The position numbers and the translations under genes are program-made. From assembly GCA_964455095.1 (NCBI GenBank), contig CAYVUV010000116.1, positions 1-25,956 of the forward strand: a stretch of DNA of 25,956 nt, written 5' to 3'. This DNA is from CAYVUV01 sp964455095. GTDB lineage: Bacteria > Desulfobacterota > Binatia > HRBIN30 > CADEER01. Under the pieces are notes generated by a model. The model searched no databases, was not told where the DNA came from, and saw only the letters and a program-made list of their open reading frames with translations. Positions 7,331 to 15,044 of the stretch are shown piece by piece. Numbering within the stretch: the first letter of the stretch is position 1; each line of letters opens with the position of its first letter.

Positions 7331-8553
7331 TGTCCCGCACCGCGACATCGCCGCGTGTGGACGGCCGCGCGCTGACCAGCTTCTCGGTGGTGATCCCGGC
7401 CTTCAACGAGCAGCACGCGGTGCGCGCCGTCGTCGAGCGCGTGCTGGCGCTGCGCCCACACCTCGCGGCGGCGGGGTTGTCGGGTCCGCACGTGATCGTC
7501 GTCGACGACGGCTCGCGCGACGACACCGCGGAGCAGGTGCGCAACCTGCCCGGCGTCGAGCTGCTGTGCCACGACGAGAACCGCGGCTACGGCGCGGCGC
7601 TGAAGACCGGTATGCACCACGCCGGCGGCGACCTCATCGCCTTCCTCGACGCCGACGGCACCTATCCGCCCGAGGCGTTTCCGGCCCTGTGGCAAGCGGC
7701 GCTCGACGGTGCCGACCTCGTCGTCGGCACGCGCATGGCCGGCGCCGGCAACGGCATGCCCGTGGTGCGCCGCGTCGGCAACCGCCTTTTCGCCGGCCTG
7801 GTGACGCTGCTCGGCAGCGGCCGCATCGGCGACAGCGCCAGCGGCATGCGCGTCGTGCGGCGCGACGCGCTGGCGCGCCTGCAGCCGCTGCCCGACGGGC
7901 TGCACTTCACGCCGATCATGAGCCTGCGCGCCATGCACGAAGGCTTGAACGTGGTCGAGGTGCCGATTCCGTACGACGAGCGCGTCGGCGACTCCAAGCT
8001 CAGCGTCGTGCGCGACGGCCTGCGCTACGTGCGCTCGATCGTGTGGACGGCGCTGAGCTACAACCCGGTGCGCGTGCTGGGCGGCATCGGCGTCGGCGGC
8101 GTCGCGGTCGCGATGCTGATCGGCCTCGGGCTCGCCGTCGCGCGCCTGCGCGGCGTCACGGTGCTGGGGCCGTGGGGCGTGGCGGCAATGTTCGGCGCCC
8201 TCGTCGCCGGCGTCGGCGGCGTCAGCCTCTTCGCCCTCGGGGCGATGTTCAACTACCTGGTCAGCCTGCAGCGGCGCCGCCCGATCCGGCTCGGCCTGTT
8301 CGGCGCGCCGCTCTTCGCCACGCCGCTCGAACGCCACTTCGGCTGGGCCGGTCTCGCCATCGGCAGCGCCGGCACGGTACTCGCGGCCACCGCGCTCGCG
8401 CTGGCCAACTACGGCTGGCCCATCGAGCGGCTGTGGCTGTATCTCGTCGGCAGCGCGCTGCTGATCCTCGTCGGCCTGCAACTGGTCGTGTCGTGGGTGG
8501 TCATCACCACGCTGCAGGAGATCGCCGACCGCGATGTGAGCTCGCCGCCATGA
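7330..8553 (+). CDS. Membrane-anchored GT2 glycosyltransferase (dolichyl/polyprenyl-phosphate sugar synthase-like)
   Basis: The 407-residue protein has an N-terminal GT-A domain of the DPM1/GtrB type, which makes polyprenyl-phosphate-linked sugars. Visible are SVVIPAFNEQHAVRAVVERV (19-38), VIVVDDGSRDDTAEQV (55-70), DENRGYGAALKTGM (82-95), the metal-binding LDADGTYPPEA (106-116), DSASGMRVVRRDAL and a PIPYDERVGDSKL acceptor loop. After about residue 240 come four hydrophobic segments, near 255-275, 283-310, 340-365 and 370-395, which anchor the enzyme. The GtrB-like product would feed a GT-C transferase outside the membrane; three such candidates lie in the opposite block. The gene overlaps the acyltransferase by one base and the next gene by four. 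Confidence 0.9.
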   Translation: MSRTATSPRVDGRALTSFSVVIPAFNEQHAVRAVVERVLALRPHLAAAGLSGPHVIVVDDGSRDDTAEQVRNLPGVELLCHDENRGYGAALKTGMHHAGGDLIAFLDADGTYPPEAFPALWQAALDGADLVVGTRMAGAGNGMPVVRRVGNRLFAGLVTLLGSGRIGDSASGMRVVRRDALARLQPLPDGLHFTPIMSLRAMHEGLNVVEVPIPYDERVGDSKLSVVRDGLRYVRSIVWTALSYNPVRVLGGIGVGGVAVAMLIGLGLAVARLRGVTVLGPWGVAAMFGALVAGVGGVSLFALGAMFNYLVSLQRRRPIRLGLFGAPLFATPLERHFGWAGLAIGSAGTVLAATALALANYGWPIERLWLYLVGSALLILVGLQLVVSWVVITTLQEIADRDVSSPP

Positions 8554-10223
8554 GCACGCCTTCCGGTCGACCCGACAACCTCGGCACGCATCGCATCGTC
8601 AAGCTGCCGATGGCGCGCTTCCCCGATGCGGACGCCGTAGTCGGCGCCGGTTCATCGGCGGCGCAGGTCGACGTGCTGCTGGTCAACCCGCCGGCGCCCG
8701 ACGGCGGCATCTGGATTCGCAGTCAGCACCGCGTCGGGCGGCGCAGCCGCGAGAACATGATCTGGCCGCAGGTCAGCCTGGCGCAGCTCGCGGCGTTGCT
8801 GGTCCCCGACTACACGGTCGAGATCGTCGACGCGATCGCCCTGCGCATGTCGTGGCCGGAGTTCGAGCAACTCCTGCGCGCGCGCCGCCCGCGCTACTAT
8901 CTGACCCAGGTGACGGCGCCGACGCTCACCAACGACATGTACGGCGCCTTCCTGGCGCGCAGCCTCGGCGCTGCGACGATGGCCTTCGGCACGCACGTCA
9001 CGCCGCTGGCGCGCGAGACGCTGCGCGCGTTTCCCGCCCTCGACTACGTGCTGCGCGGCGAGCCCGAGCTGACGCTGCGCGAGCTGGTCGACACGCTCGA
9101 GGTCGCGCGCGGGCGCTGGCGCGTCACCGAGGGCGGCCATCTCGTCGACGCCGCGACCGGTGCGGGGGCGACTGGCCACGAGCTCATGTGGCGGCTGTGG
9201 AGCGAGTCTGATGCGCAATGGCAGCCCGCCTGGACCGCTGCGGAAACCGCGCCACTCGGCGCTGTGTGCGGCATCGCCTGGCGCGACGTCGGCGCAATCA
9301 CCGTCAACCGCGACCGGCCGTTCTTTCGCAGCCTCGACGATCTGCCGATGCCGCGCCACGACCTGCTGCCGCTCGACCGCTACCGCATGCCGATGATCAA
9401 GGGGCCGTACTCGTTCATCGTCACCAGCCGCGGCTGCCCGGCCGGGTGCACCTACTGCATCAAGCACGTCAGCTATCAGTACTCGGTGCGCCTGCGCGCG
9501 CCGGAGAAGCTGTGCGAGGAGATGCAGCTGCTGCACCGCCTCGGCGTCGGCCACATCCACATGTACGCCGACCTGTTCACCGTCAACCGCGCACAGGTGG
9601 TCGAGCTCTGCCGGCTGCTGATCGAGGCGCGCCTGCCAGTGACGTGGACCTGCAACAGCCGCGTCGACTACGTCGACGAGGAGATGCTCGCGCTCATGGG
9701 GCGCGCCGGGTGCAATCTCATCGCCTGGGGCATCGAGAGCGGCAACGAGGTCGTGCTCAAGCGCGCCCACAAGGGCTACAAGATGGAGCAGGCGCACCGC
9801 GCGCTGGAATGGGCGCACCGCGCCGGCATCATGAACTGGGGCTACTTCATCATCGGTCTGCCGGGCGAGAGCGTGGCGACGATCCGCGAGACCATCGCGG
9901 TGTCGAAGGCGCTGCCGCTCGACATCGCGCTCTTCCACGTCGCCGCGCCGTACCCCGGCACGCCGTTCTTCTTCGACGTCGTCGAGAACGGCTGGTTCCG
10001 CCCCGGCACCAACTGGGAAGAGGTCGACATGGACCAGGGCACGGTGCTCGACTACCCCGACCTCAAAGCCGAGGACCTGCTCTACTGGCAGCGCCGCGCC
10101 TTTCGCGAATGGGCGCTGCGCCCGGGCCCGATCTGGACCTTCCTCAAGAGCCTCAACTCCTGGCAGGGGTTGAAGAGCGGCGTCGATATCGGGTTGCAAA
10201 CCCTGGGCTGGGTGCGCGGCTGA
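8550..10223 (+). CDS. Cobalamin-binding radical SAM protein
   Basis: The 557-residue enzyme belongs to the B12-binding radical SAM group (BchE-like), which often methylates or rearranges unactivated carbons. The N-terminal domain (about 40-180) starts with VDVLLVNPPAPDGGIW, has PQVSLAQLAALL, and contains FGTHVTPLARETLRAFPALDYVLRGEPELT, the typical end of the B12-binding domain. The radical SAM domain carries CX3CX2C at Cys296, Cys300 and Cys303 (SRGCPAGCTYCIKH), then MYADLFTVNR, WTCNSRVDYVDEEMLALMGRAGC, WGIESGNEVVLKRAHKGY, GYFIIGLPGES and APYPGTPFF. The ATG overlaps the GT2 stop as ATGA, so translation is coupled. It is the last plus-strand gene of the block. A longer open frame upstream is a shadow of the GT2. 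The substrate is unknown; a sugar or lipid carrier is inferred from context. Confidence 0.9.
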   Translation: MSTPSGRPDNLGTHRIVKLPMARFPDADAVVGAGSSAAQVDVLLVNPPAPDGGIWIRSQHRVGRRSRENMIWPQVSLAQLAALLVPDYTVEIVDAIALRMSWPEFEQLLRARRPRYYLTQVTAPTLTNDMYGAFLARSLGAATMAFGTHVTPLARETLRAFPALDYVLRGEPELTLRELVDTLEVARGRWRVTEGGHLVDAATGAGATGHELMWRLWSESDAQWQPAWTAAETAPLGAVCGIAWRDVGAITVNRDRPFFRSLDDLPMPRHDLLPLDRYRMPMIKGPYSFIVTSRGCPAGCTYCIKHVSYQYSVRLRAPEKLCEEMQLLHRLGVGHIHMYADLFTVNRAQVVELCRLLIEARLPVTWTCNSRVDYVDEEMLALMGRAGCNLIAWGIESGNEVVLKRAHKGYKMEQAHRALEWAHRAGIMNWGYFIIGLPGESVATIRETIAVSKALPLDIALFHVAAPYPGTPFFFDVVENGWFRPGTNWEEVDMDQGTVLDYPDLKAEDLLYWQRRAFREWALRPGPIWTFLKSLNSWQGLKSGVDIGLQTLGWVRG

Positions 10224-10253
10224 CGAGCCGCGGCGCGGTGGGGTCCGCTCCGG

Positions 10254-10395
10254 CTTCCTCCCCCTCGACGGGGGAGGATTGAGGTGGGGGTGATTCAACG
10301 GCTCCGCGACCGCTTGTGAAGGACAGGTGAGCCGCTGACGCGGGTCGTTTCACTACCCCCCATCCAAACCTTCCCCCGCAAGGGGGGAAGGCTTC
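10254..10395. repeat. Nested inverted repeat element between convergent blocks
   Basis: The left arm (10254-10297) holds CCTCCCCCTCGACGGGGGAGG plus a GGTGGGGGTGA tail. The right arm (10351-10395) holds CCTTCCCCCGCAAGGGGGGAAGG preceded by CACTACCCCCCA. The arms are imperfect inverted copies around a 53-base centre. The element fills the 180-base gap between the two convergent glycan blocks and could act as a bidirectional barrier. No T-run is present for an intrinsic terminator. Confidence 0.75.
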
Positions 10396-10403
10396 TGAGC
10401 GCA

Positions 10404-11840
10404 TCACCTCTCCCACCGGCGCGTCAGCAACACCACCGCCGCGACGGTCGCGAATGCCAACACCACCTGCGCCACACGGCCAATATCGGCGGGGCTCAGG
10501 CCCGCCCTCGGTGGCAGTGGCCAGACCACGGGGGCGATGGCCGGCGCGGCGCTGGTGCCGCGCGCGTACCAGACGCCGTAGAGGCCCCCTTCGGTCCGCG
10601 ATTCGAAACCCGCGTTGCGCTCGAACCACACGACATGCAGCTGGTTGCCGAGGCCGACGGCGATGCGCGGCCATTCGGGAAGGCCGCGCGTGGCGAACAG
10701 GCGCTCGGCCGCGCTCCACGATTCGCCATCCCATTCGAGATGATAGACACCGTGCTGGCCGGGGTGTTCAGGGTCGCGCGCGGCGACCACCAGGTGCAGC
10801 GTGCGCGCCGCGTCGGAGGCGATGTCGAAGTCGTCGAGGTCGTTGGTTATCGCGCGGCGCTGCAGGTTGCCGACGCGCGCTGGAGCCGACCACGAGCGCG
10901 CGCCGTCGGGCGACACCTGGTAGAAGATGCCGTCTCCGACTATCTGCTGCCACACGACGACGACGGCGCCGGTGTTGTCGACACCGACCGCAATGCTCTG
11001 CGGCGCATCGCCGGGATCGGTAAAAGTCACCGGCGCTTCCCACGTGCGCCCGCCATCGCGCGAGGCGGCGAGCATCGACGACTGCGCCTGTCCCTTGCCG
11101 GCGTAGAAGTCGCCGCCTTCCTCCCACGCGACGTACACGCTGCCGTCGGAGCCGAAGGCGATCTGCGGCTTCTCCGAGCCGAGCGGGGTCTGCGAGACGT
11201 TGATCGGCACGGACCACGCCACCCCGCCGTCGGTCGAGCGGCTGTACATAATGTCGCTGCATCCGAAACAGACGGTGTCGTCATCGCGGAACATGCCCTG
11301 GCTCCAGACCGCGTGCAGCGTGCCGTCGCGATCGACCGCGATGTTGGTGTGGCGCCCGTCGCCCAAACGGCGGTGCGGCAGCCAGGCGCGATCGGGCACG
11401 TCCGGAATGATCGACGCCGCCGAGTAGCAAATCAGCTCTTTGCGCCGCCAGAGCAGATGCAACATGCCGCGGTCGTCGGCAGCAATGGCCGGCCGCGTGA
11501 CGTAGATCCCGTCGATTGCCGCACGGCGAGCGAGGTCGACGGTCTGCTCGCAGCCGCGCGGGCCGACCGCGCAGTACTCGACGCGATCGTATCCGTTCGG
11601 CGTCGTGCCGAACGACGAGGTCCACACGACGTGCACGCCGCCGGCCGCGTCGGCGGCGACGTCGGCAAACCACGCGTAGCGAACCGGCGACGAGAGCTGG
11701 ATGGCTTCGGACCACTGCGCCGCGCGCGCGCGAGTGGGTGTGACGATGGTGGCACAGACGAGCAGTGTCGCGAGAAGACTGGCAGCACTCAGGTCCCCTC
11801 TCCCGGATGGGAGAGGGCTAGGGTGAGGGGGATTCAACAC
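10404..11840 (-). CDS. Membrane-anchored Asp-box (BNR, sialidase-fold) protein
   Basis: The protein has about 478 residues if it starts at GTG 11840. A hydrophobic segment (SLLATLLVCATIVTPTRARA) is a signal peptide. The body is a predicted beta-propeller with three Asp boxes, STDGGVAW (about 203-210), SRDGGRTW (261-268) and SPDGARSW (311-318), plus repeated HVVW/HLLW/HAVW/VYVAW strands. A single membrane helix near 455-473 (VAQVVLAFATVAAVVLL) ends in RRWER, a C-terminal anchor. The fold is that of exo-sialidases, but I cannot see the full Arg triad, so it may only bind glycans. It is the last gene of the minus block. The start is uncertain: the first 15 residues from 11840 translate a repeat, and no ATG, GTG or TTG lies between that repeat and the signal sequence. 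Confidence 0.75.
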   Translation of the reverse strand: MLNPPHPSPLPSGRGDLSAASLLATLLVCATIVTPTRARAAQWSEAIQLSSPVRYAWFADVAADAAGGVHVVWTSSFGTTPNGYDRVEYCAVGPRGCEQTVDLARRAAIDGIYVTRPAIAADDRGMLHLLWRRKELICYSAASIIPDVPDRAWLPHRRLGDGRHTNIAVDRDGTLHAVWSQGMFRDDDTVCFGCSDIMYSRSTDGGVAWSVPINVSQTPLGSEKPQIAFGSDGSVYVAWEEGGDFYAGKGQAQSSMLAASRDGGRTWEAPVTFTDPGDAPQSIAVGVDNTGAVVVVWQQIVGDGIFYQVSPDGARSWSAPARVGNLQRRAITNDLDDFDIASDAARTLHLVVAARDPEHPGQHGVYHLEWDGESWSAAERLFATRGLPEWPRIAVGLGNQLHVVWFERNAGFESRTEGGLYGVWYARGTSAAPAIAPVVWPLPPRAGLSPADIGRVAQVVLAFATVAAVVLLTRRWER

Positions 11841-11954
11841 TCTTTTCTTCCGCCGTTCATCCGCCGTCACGGCCGTCGCGCGATCGAAGAGAAGGCCGTG
11901 GATCGTGATCCATGCGATCCCCCTCACCCTAACCCTCTCCCATCCGGGAGAGGG
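11796..11954. repeat. Nested inverted repeat element with nearly identical arms
   Basis: The left arm (11796-11833) and right arm (11917-11954) are 38 bases each and differ from perfect inverted copies at one base. Each arm has the palindrome CTCTCCCGGATGGGAGAG and a GGGTGAGGGGGAT tail. The 83-base centre shows no clear gene. The right arm supplies the last codons and TAG stop of the upstream membrane protein; the left arm is read through by the likely N-terminus of the Asp-box protein. Confidence 0.9.
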
Positions 11955-13593
11955 AACCGGAGGGCGCTTCTCCAAGAGGGAGCGCATCGACCCGGTAGAC
12001 CTCGGCGCGCGGCGATGCAAACACGCGGGTGAGAGACCGATCGTCAGCCGGGGCGAAGCCACCCAGCGCGCGCTCGGAGTCACTGAAGAAGACGTAGTCG
12101 ACGCCGAACCGGCGCACGATGTCGCGGCGATCCGCCGCGTCGGTCTCGGTGGCGAAGAAGCGGCGCACGAGGGCAACCTTGTCGTAGTAGTCGACCGTTT
12201 GCGCCCAGTGGGCGAGGAAGGCGTGGGCCCCGGTTGACGACGGGACATACTGCCCGATGCTCTCCGAGCTGAGCACCACGTCGCCCGGTGCGACATGCGC
12301 GTCGAGCCACGCCAGCGCGGCGAGCTCGTCGTTGAGCAGGTAGTACGGGCGCTCGTGACGCGCCAGGTCGACGAAGCGCCAGGCATACAGGTACAGATTG
12401 GTCGGCACCACGGCGAGCAGCAACAACGCCGCCAGCCGGTGCCGCGCGCCGGCGGTCCAACCCGAAACGCGCGGCGCGAACACCGCCTGCGTGGCCAGAA
12501 TGCCGAGCGGCACCTGCCAGCCGTTGAGCAAGTGGATCTGCCAGTCGACCGGGAGATAGATCACGGCGAAGTTGCCGAGGAACCAGGCGCGCAGGAACAG
12601 CGCGCGATCGTCGAGTGCGCGCAAGTGCCGCGTGCGGGCGGCCTCGAAGACGGCGAGCAGCAACACCGGGCCGAGCAGGATGACCAGGTGGGGCAGGCTG
12701 GGCGTGAACACGCCGGCGTTGCCGAACTGACCCAGGACGACCCGCCAGGTCGGCTCCAGACGAGTGAGCAGGACCGAATACAGCCCCGGCCAAAAGGACA
12801 GCGCGGCGATGATCGCGCTGCTTTCGATCAGCTGCCGTGGCAGTCGCCGGTCGCGCAGCGCGCGCAGCAGCGCATAGCTGAACAGGATCGCATAGACCGC
12901 TGCCAGGTCGTAGGCGTGCTGCCAGCCGAGGCATAGGGTGAGCAGCCCGGCCGCCACGTCCCAGCGCCGCCGCCCGGTCGCTTCCCCGTACAAGAGCAGC
13001 TCGAAGACGACGATGTACAGGGCGGCGGCGATGAAGTGCGGCGAGGCCAGCAGACAGTAGAAGGTGTTCCCCTCAGCGATGTGGACATCGAGCGGGAAGT
13101 ACAGCTCGCCGCCGGCGAGCGTGTACTTGAGCGCGACGAGTACCCAGCCGAACCCCGAGGTCAGCGCGATGACCAGGAACGCGACGCGGCGCAGAAGGCG
13201 GTCGTCGAGAAACAGCGCGCACTGGCGATAGACCGCGACCAGGAACAGCGGCGCCGCCACCAGGCGCAGCAACTGCAGGGAGCCGCCGTATCCCAGACCG
13301 AGCGCGCGGCCGGCGCGGCCAACGGTCCACCACAGCAGGTTGAAGAACAGCGGTGGGTTGGGCTCCGGGGTCAGCGTGTTGGACATCAGATGCGCGCCGG
13401 CCAGGCCGCGCATCCAGGCGAAGTACTGCGCGTGGTCGGGCACGTTGACCAGAATGCCCATGAACTGCCGATCGGGTGGTGCCGACCACCAGGCATAGAC
13501 GTACGGCGCGCTGGTGATGGCCAGCAGCGCCACCGTGACGCCGGCGACGAAGCGCCACTCCCCGGCGTCGATCGCCGCACTGGTGCGCCCCAT
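11929..13593 (-). CDS. Multispanning membrane protein, GT-C-like, unassigned
   Basis: The 554-residue protein has about ten hydrophobic helices through residue 430 and a soluble C-terminal domain of about 120 residues. The first loop outside the membrane (NVPDHAQYFAWMRGLAGAHL, about 50-69) carries an Asp-His pair and is followed by TPEPNPPLFFNLLWW. This is the layout of GT-C glycosyltransferases and of some polymerases, where an acidic residue in the first loop is catalytic. The C-terminal part (LAWLDAHVAPGDVVLSSESIGQYVPSSTG) resembles the soluble tail of such enzymes. The last residues, LPLGEAPSGSLSRMGEG, come from the inverted repeat, which provides the stop. The ATG overlaps the previous stop by one base (TGATG). 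No precise family is claimed. Confidence 0.75.
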   Translation of the reverse strand: MGRTSAAIDAGEWRFVAGVTVALLAITSAPYVYAWWSAPPDRQFMGILVNVPDHAQYFAWMRGLAGAHLMSNTLTPEPNPPLFFNLLWWTVGRAGRALGLGYGGSLQLLRLVAAPLFLVAVYRQCALFLDDRLLRRVAFLVIALTSGFGWVLVALKYTLAGGELYFPLDVHIAEGNTFYCLLASPHFIAAALYIVVFELLLYGEATGRRRWDVAAGLLTLCLGWQHAYDLAAVYAILFSYALLRALRDRRLPRQLIESSAIIAALSFWPGLYSVLLTRLEPTWRVVLGQFGNAGVFTPSLPHLVILLGPVLLLAVFEAARTRHLRALDDRALFLRAWFLGNFAVIYLPVDWQIHLLNGWQVPLGILATQAVFAPRVSGWTAGARHRLAALLLLAVVPTNLYLYAWRFVDLARHERPYYLLNDELAALAWLDAHVAPGDVVLSSESIGQYVPSSTGAHAFLAHWAQTVDYYDKVALVRRFFATETDAADRRDIVRRFGVDYVFFSDSERALGGFAPADDRSLTRVFASPRAEVYRVDALPLGEAPSGSLSRMGEG

Positions 13594-15044
13594 CACTCCG
13601 CCCCTCGGTCTCCGCGCCAGCTCGCCGCGACCGCGCCGATGAAGCCCAGCAGCGGCAGCAGACTCGACCAACCGCGCAGGCCGACGACCATGCCGAGGTT
13701 GCGCGCCAGATCGCCCTGCGCCAGACGCGGCCAGGCGTAGTCGCGCAGCGGGAAGCGCCAGGTTTCCTCCGCATAGTGTTGCCCGGCCAGGCTCAAGCTC
13801 CACACGATGGCACCCGAGAGCATCGCCGCGGCGATGACCAACGGGCGGCGCCGTCGTTGCTCGACGATACAGATCAGCGGCCAGGCGAGGAACGGCAGCA
13901 TCGGCACGAGGTAGCGCGGCCCGATGGTGTAGCCCCCCCACCACATGACCGAGGCGCTGTTGAAGACGAAGAAGGCGAGCACCGCCGCGGCACTGACCGC
14001 CGCTTCGGCGCGCAGCGCCGGCCGCCGCCACGCGGCGATCAGGCCGGCCAGCGCGAACAGCAGTACCGGGCTGTGAAAGAACAGCCCGCGGTAGGGGCTG
14101 AACGTCAGACCCCAGAATGCGTTCCAGGTCGGCGCGGCGAGGCTGAGGAACCCGACGTGGTGGCGCTCCTGCCACAGCGCCGAGTACTGGTAGCCCACCG
14201 GCAGCGGCGTGCCGAAGATGGCGTAGTGATAGGCGCCGGCGAGCGCCAGCGGCGGCAGCGCGCCGAGCAGCAGCCAGCCGATGCGCGCGCTCCATCCGGT
14301 GCGCGCCCAGCAGTAGATGCCCAGCGGCGCCGCGACGAGGACGGCGGGGTATTCGCTGATCACGGCATAGCCGAGTAGGGCGCCGATCAGCGCCAGCCGC
14401 CATGCGGCCGCCGCGTGCGCGGCGTTCGCGGCGCCGAGCACAAAAGCCATGAACAGCAACGCGGCCGCCAGCTGATGGGCGTAGAAGGCGCCGGCGTACG
14501 GAAAGGCGATCGTCCCCAGGCCGTATGCCAGTACAACGATGGCGCGTGGAAGCGCGGCGGCGGTGAGGCCGTGCAGGAAGCGGAACATCACCGCGCCGAG
14601 CAGCGCGGCCGGCACGGCGACGATCAAAACGGTGGCGGCGGTGAGCGCCAGCGCGAAGCGCAGCTTGTCGGCGCGCAGGCCAGTGCCGTCGGCGCGCAGC
14701 GTCGCGGCCAGCGCATCGCTGTCGGCCATGTGCATCAACCGGCGCTCGATCGGGCCCCAGGCGGTCGCGGTGCGGACCAGCGCGTACACGGGCACGGCGA
14801 GAAAGGACAAGCCCGGCGCTTTGTCGCTGTAGGCGTGGCCGTCGTAGTACGCGAAGTCGCCGGTGTTGCTGACGCAGCAGTCGATCGACAGCGTGCCGTG
14901 CTCGACGATCGCCACCGTCAGGTCCAAGCGCGAGTTCTGGTTCCAATCGGCCCAGCGCGGGAAGGTGTAGGCGTAGCAGGCGAGCAGAATCAGGAAGATG
15001 CGCGCCGCGTGCGCGCGCTCGCCCCGCGGCGGCGCCGCGCTCAC
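13593..15044 (-). CDS. Multispanning membrane protein, GT39-like
   Basis: The 483-residue protein starts at GTG 15044, which overlaps the previous stop as GTGA. The first helix is RIFLILLACYAYTFPRW. The loop after it holds NQNSRLDLTVAIVEHGTLSID (about 36-56) and YYDGHAYSDKAPGLSFLAVP (67-86), acidic sites like those in the first loop of GT39-type GT-C proteins that use polyprenyl-phosphate sugars. About ten more hydrophobic helices follow, and FNSASVMWWGGYTIGPRYLVPMLPFL is a conserved-looking late loop. The GT2 at 7330 could make its donor. Longer upstream reading in this frame is a shadow of the GT4 gene. Exact activity is inferred only. Confidence 0.8.
   Translation of the reverse strand: MSAAPPRGERAHAARIFLILLACYAYTFPRWADWNQNSRLDLTVAIVEHGTLSIDCCVSNTGDFAYYDGHAYSDKAPGLSFLAVPVYALVRTATAWGPIERRLMHMADSDALAATLRADGTGLRADKLRFALALTAATVLIVAVPAALLGAVMFRFLHGLTAAALPRAIVVLAYGLGTIAFPYAGAFYAHQLAAALLFMAFVLGAANAAHAAAAWRLALIGALLGYAVISEYPAVLVAAPLGIYCWARTGWSARIGWLLLGALPPLALAGAYHYAIFGTPLPVGYQYSALWQERHHVGFLSLAAPTWNAFWGLTFSPYRGLFFHSPVLLFALAGLIAAWRRPALRAEAAVSAAAVLAFFVFNSASVMWWGGYTIGPRYLVPMLPFLAWPLICIVEQRRRRPLVIAAAMLSGAIVWSLSLAGQHYAEETWRFPLRDYAWPRLAQGDLARNLGMVVGLRGWSSLLPLLGFIGAVAASWRGDRGAE

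Noticed and set aside
7120..8481. Open frame of 453 codons on the minus strand
   Set aside because: It is antisense to the GT2 with intact catalytic motifs; composition is the usual Ala/His/Asp/Arg shadow of a high-GC gene.
7275..8549. N-terminal extension of the B12 radical SAM protein by 425 codons
   Set aside because: This upstream part is an out-of-frame reading of the GT2 gene; the protein-like sequence begins at ATG 8550, which overlaps the GT2 stop.
8652..10298. Open frame of 548 codons on the minus strand
   Set aside because: It is antisense to the well-supported B12 radical SAM gene and has no recognisable motif; it also runs into the repeat at its start.
10254..10395. Intrinsic terminator between the convergent blocks
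   Set aside because: The hairpins are strong but are not followed by a T-run on either strand; they are better described as members of the repeat family.
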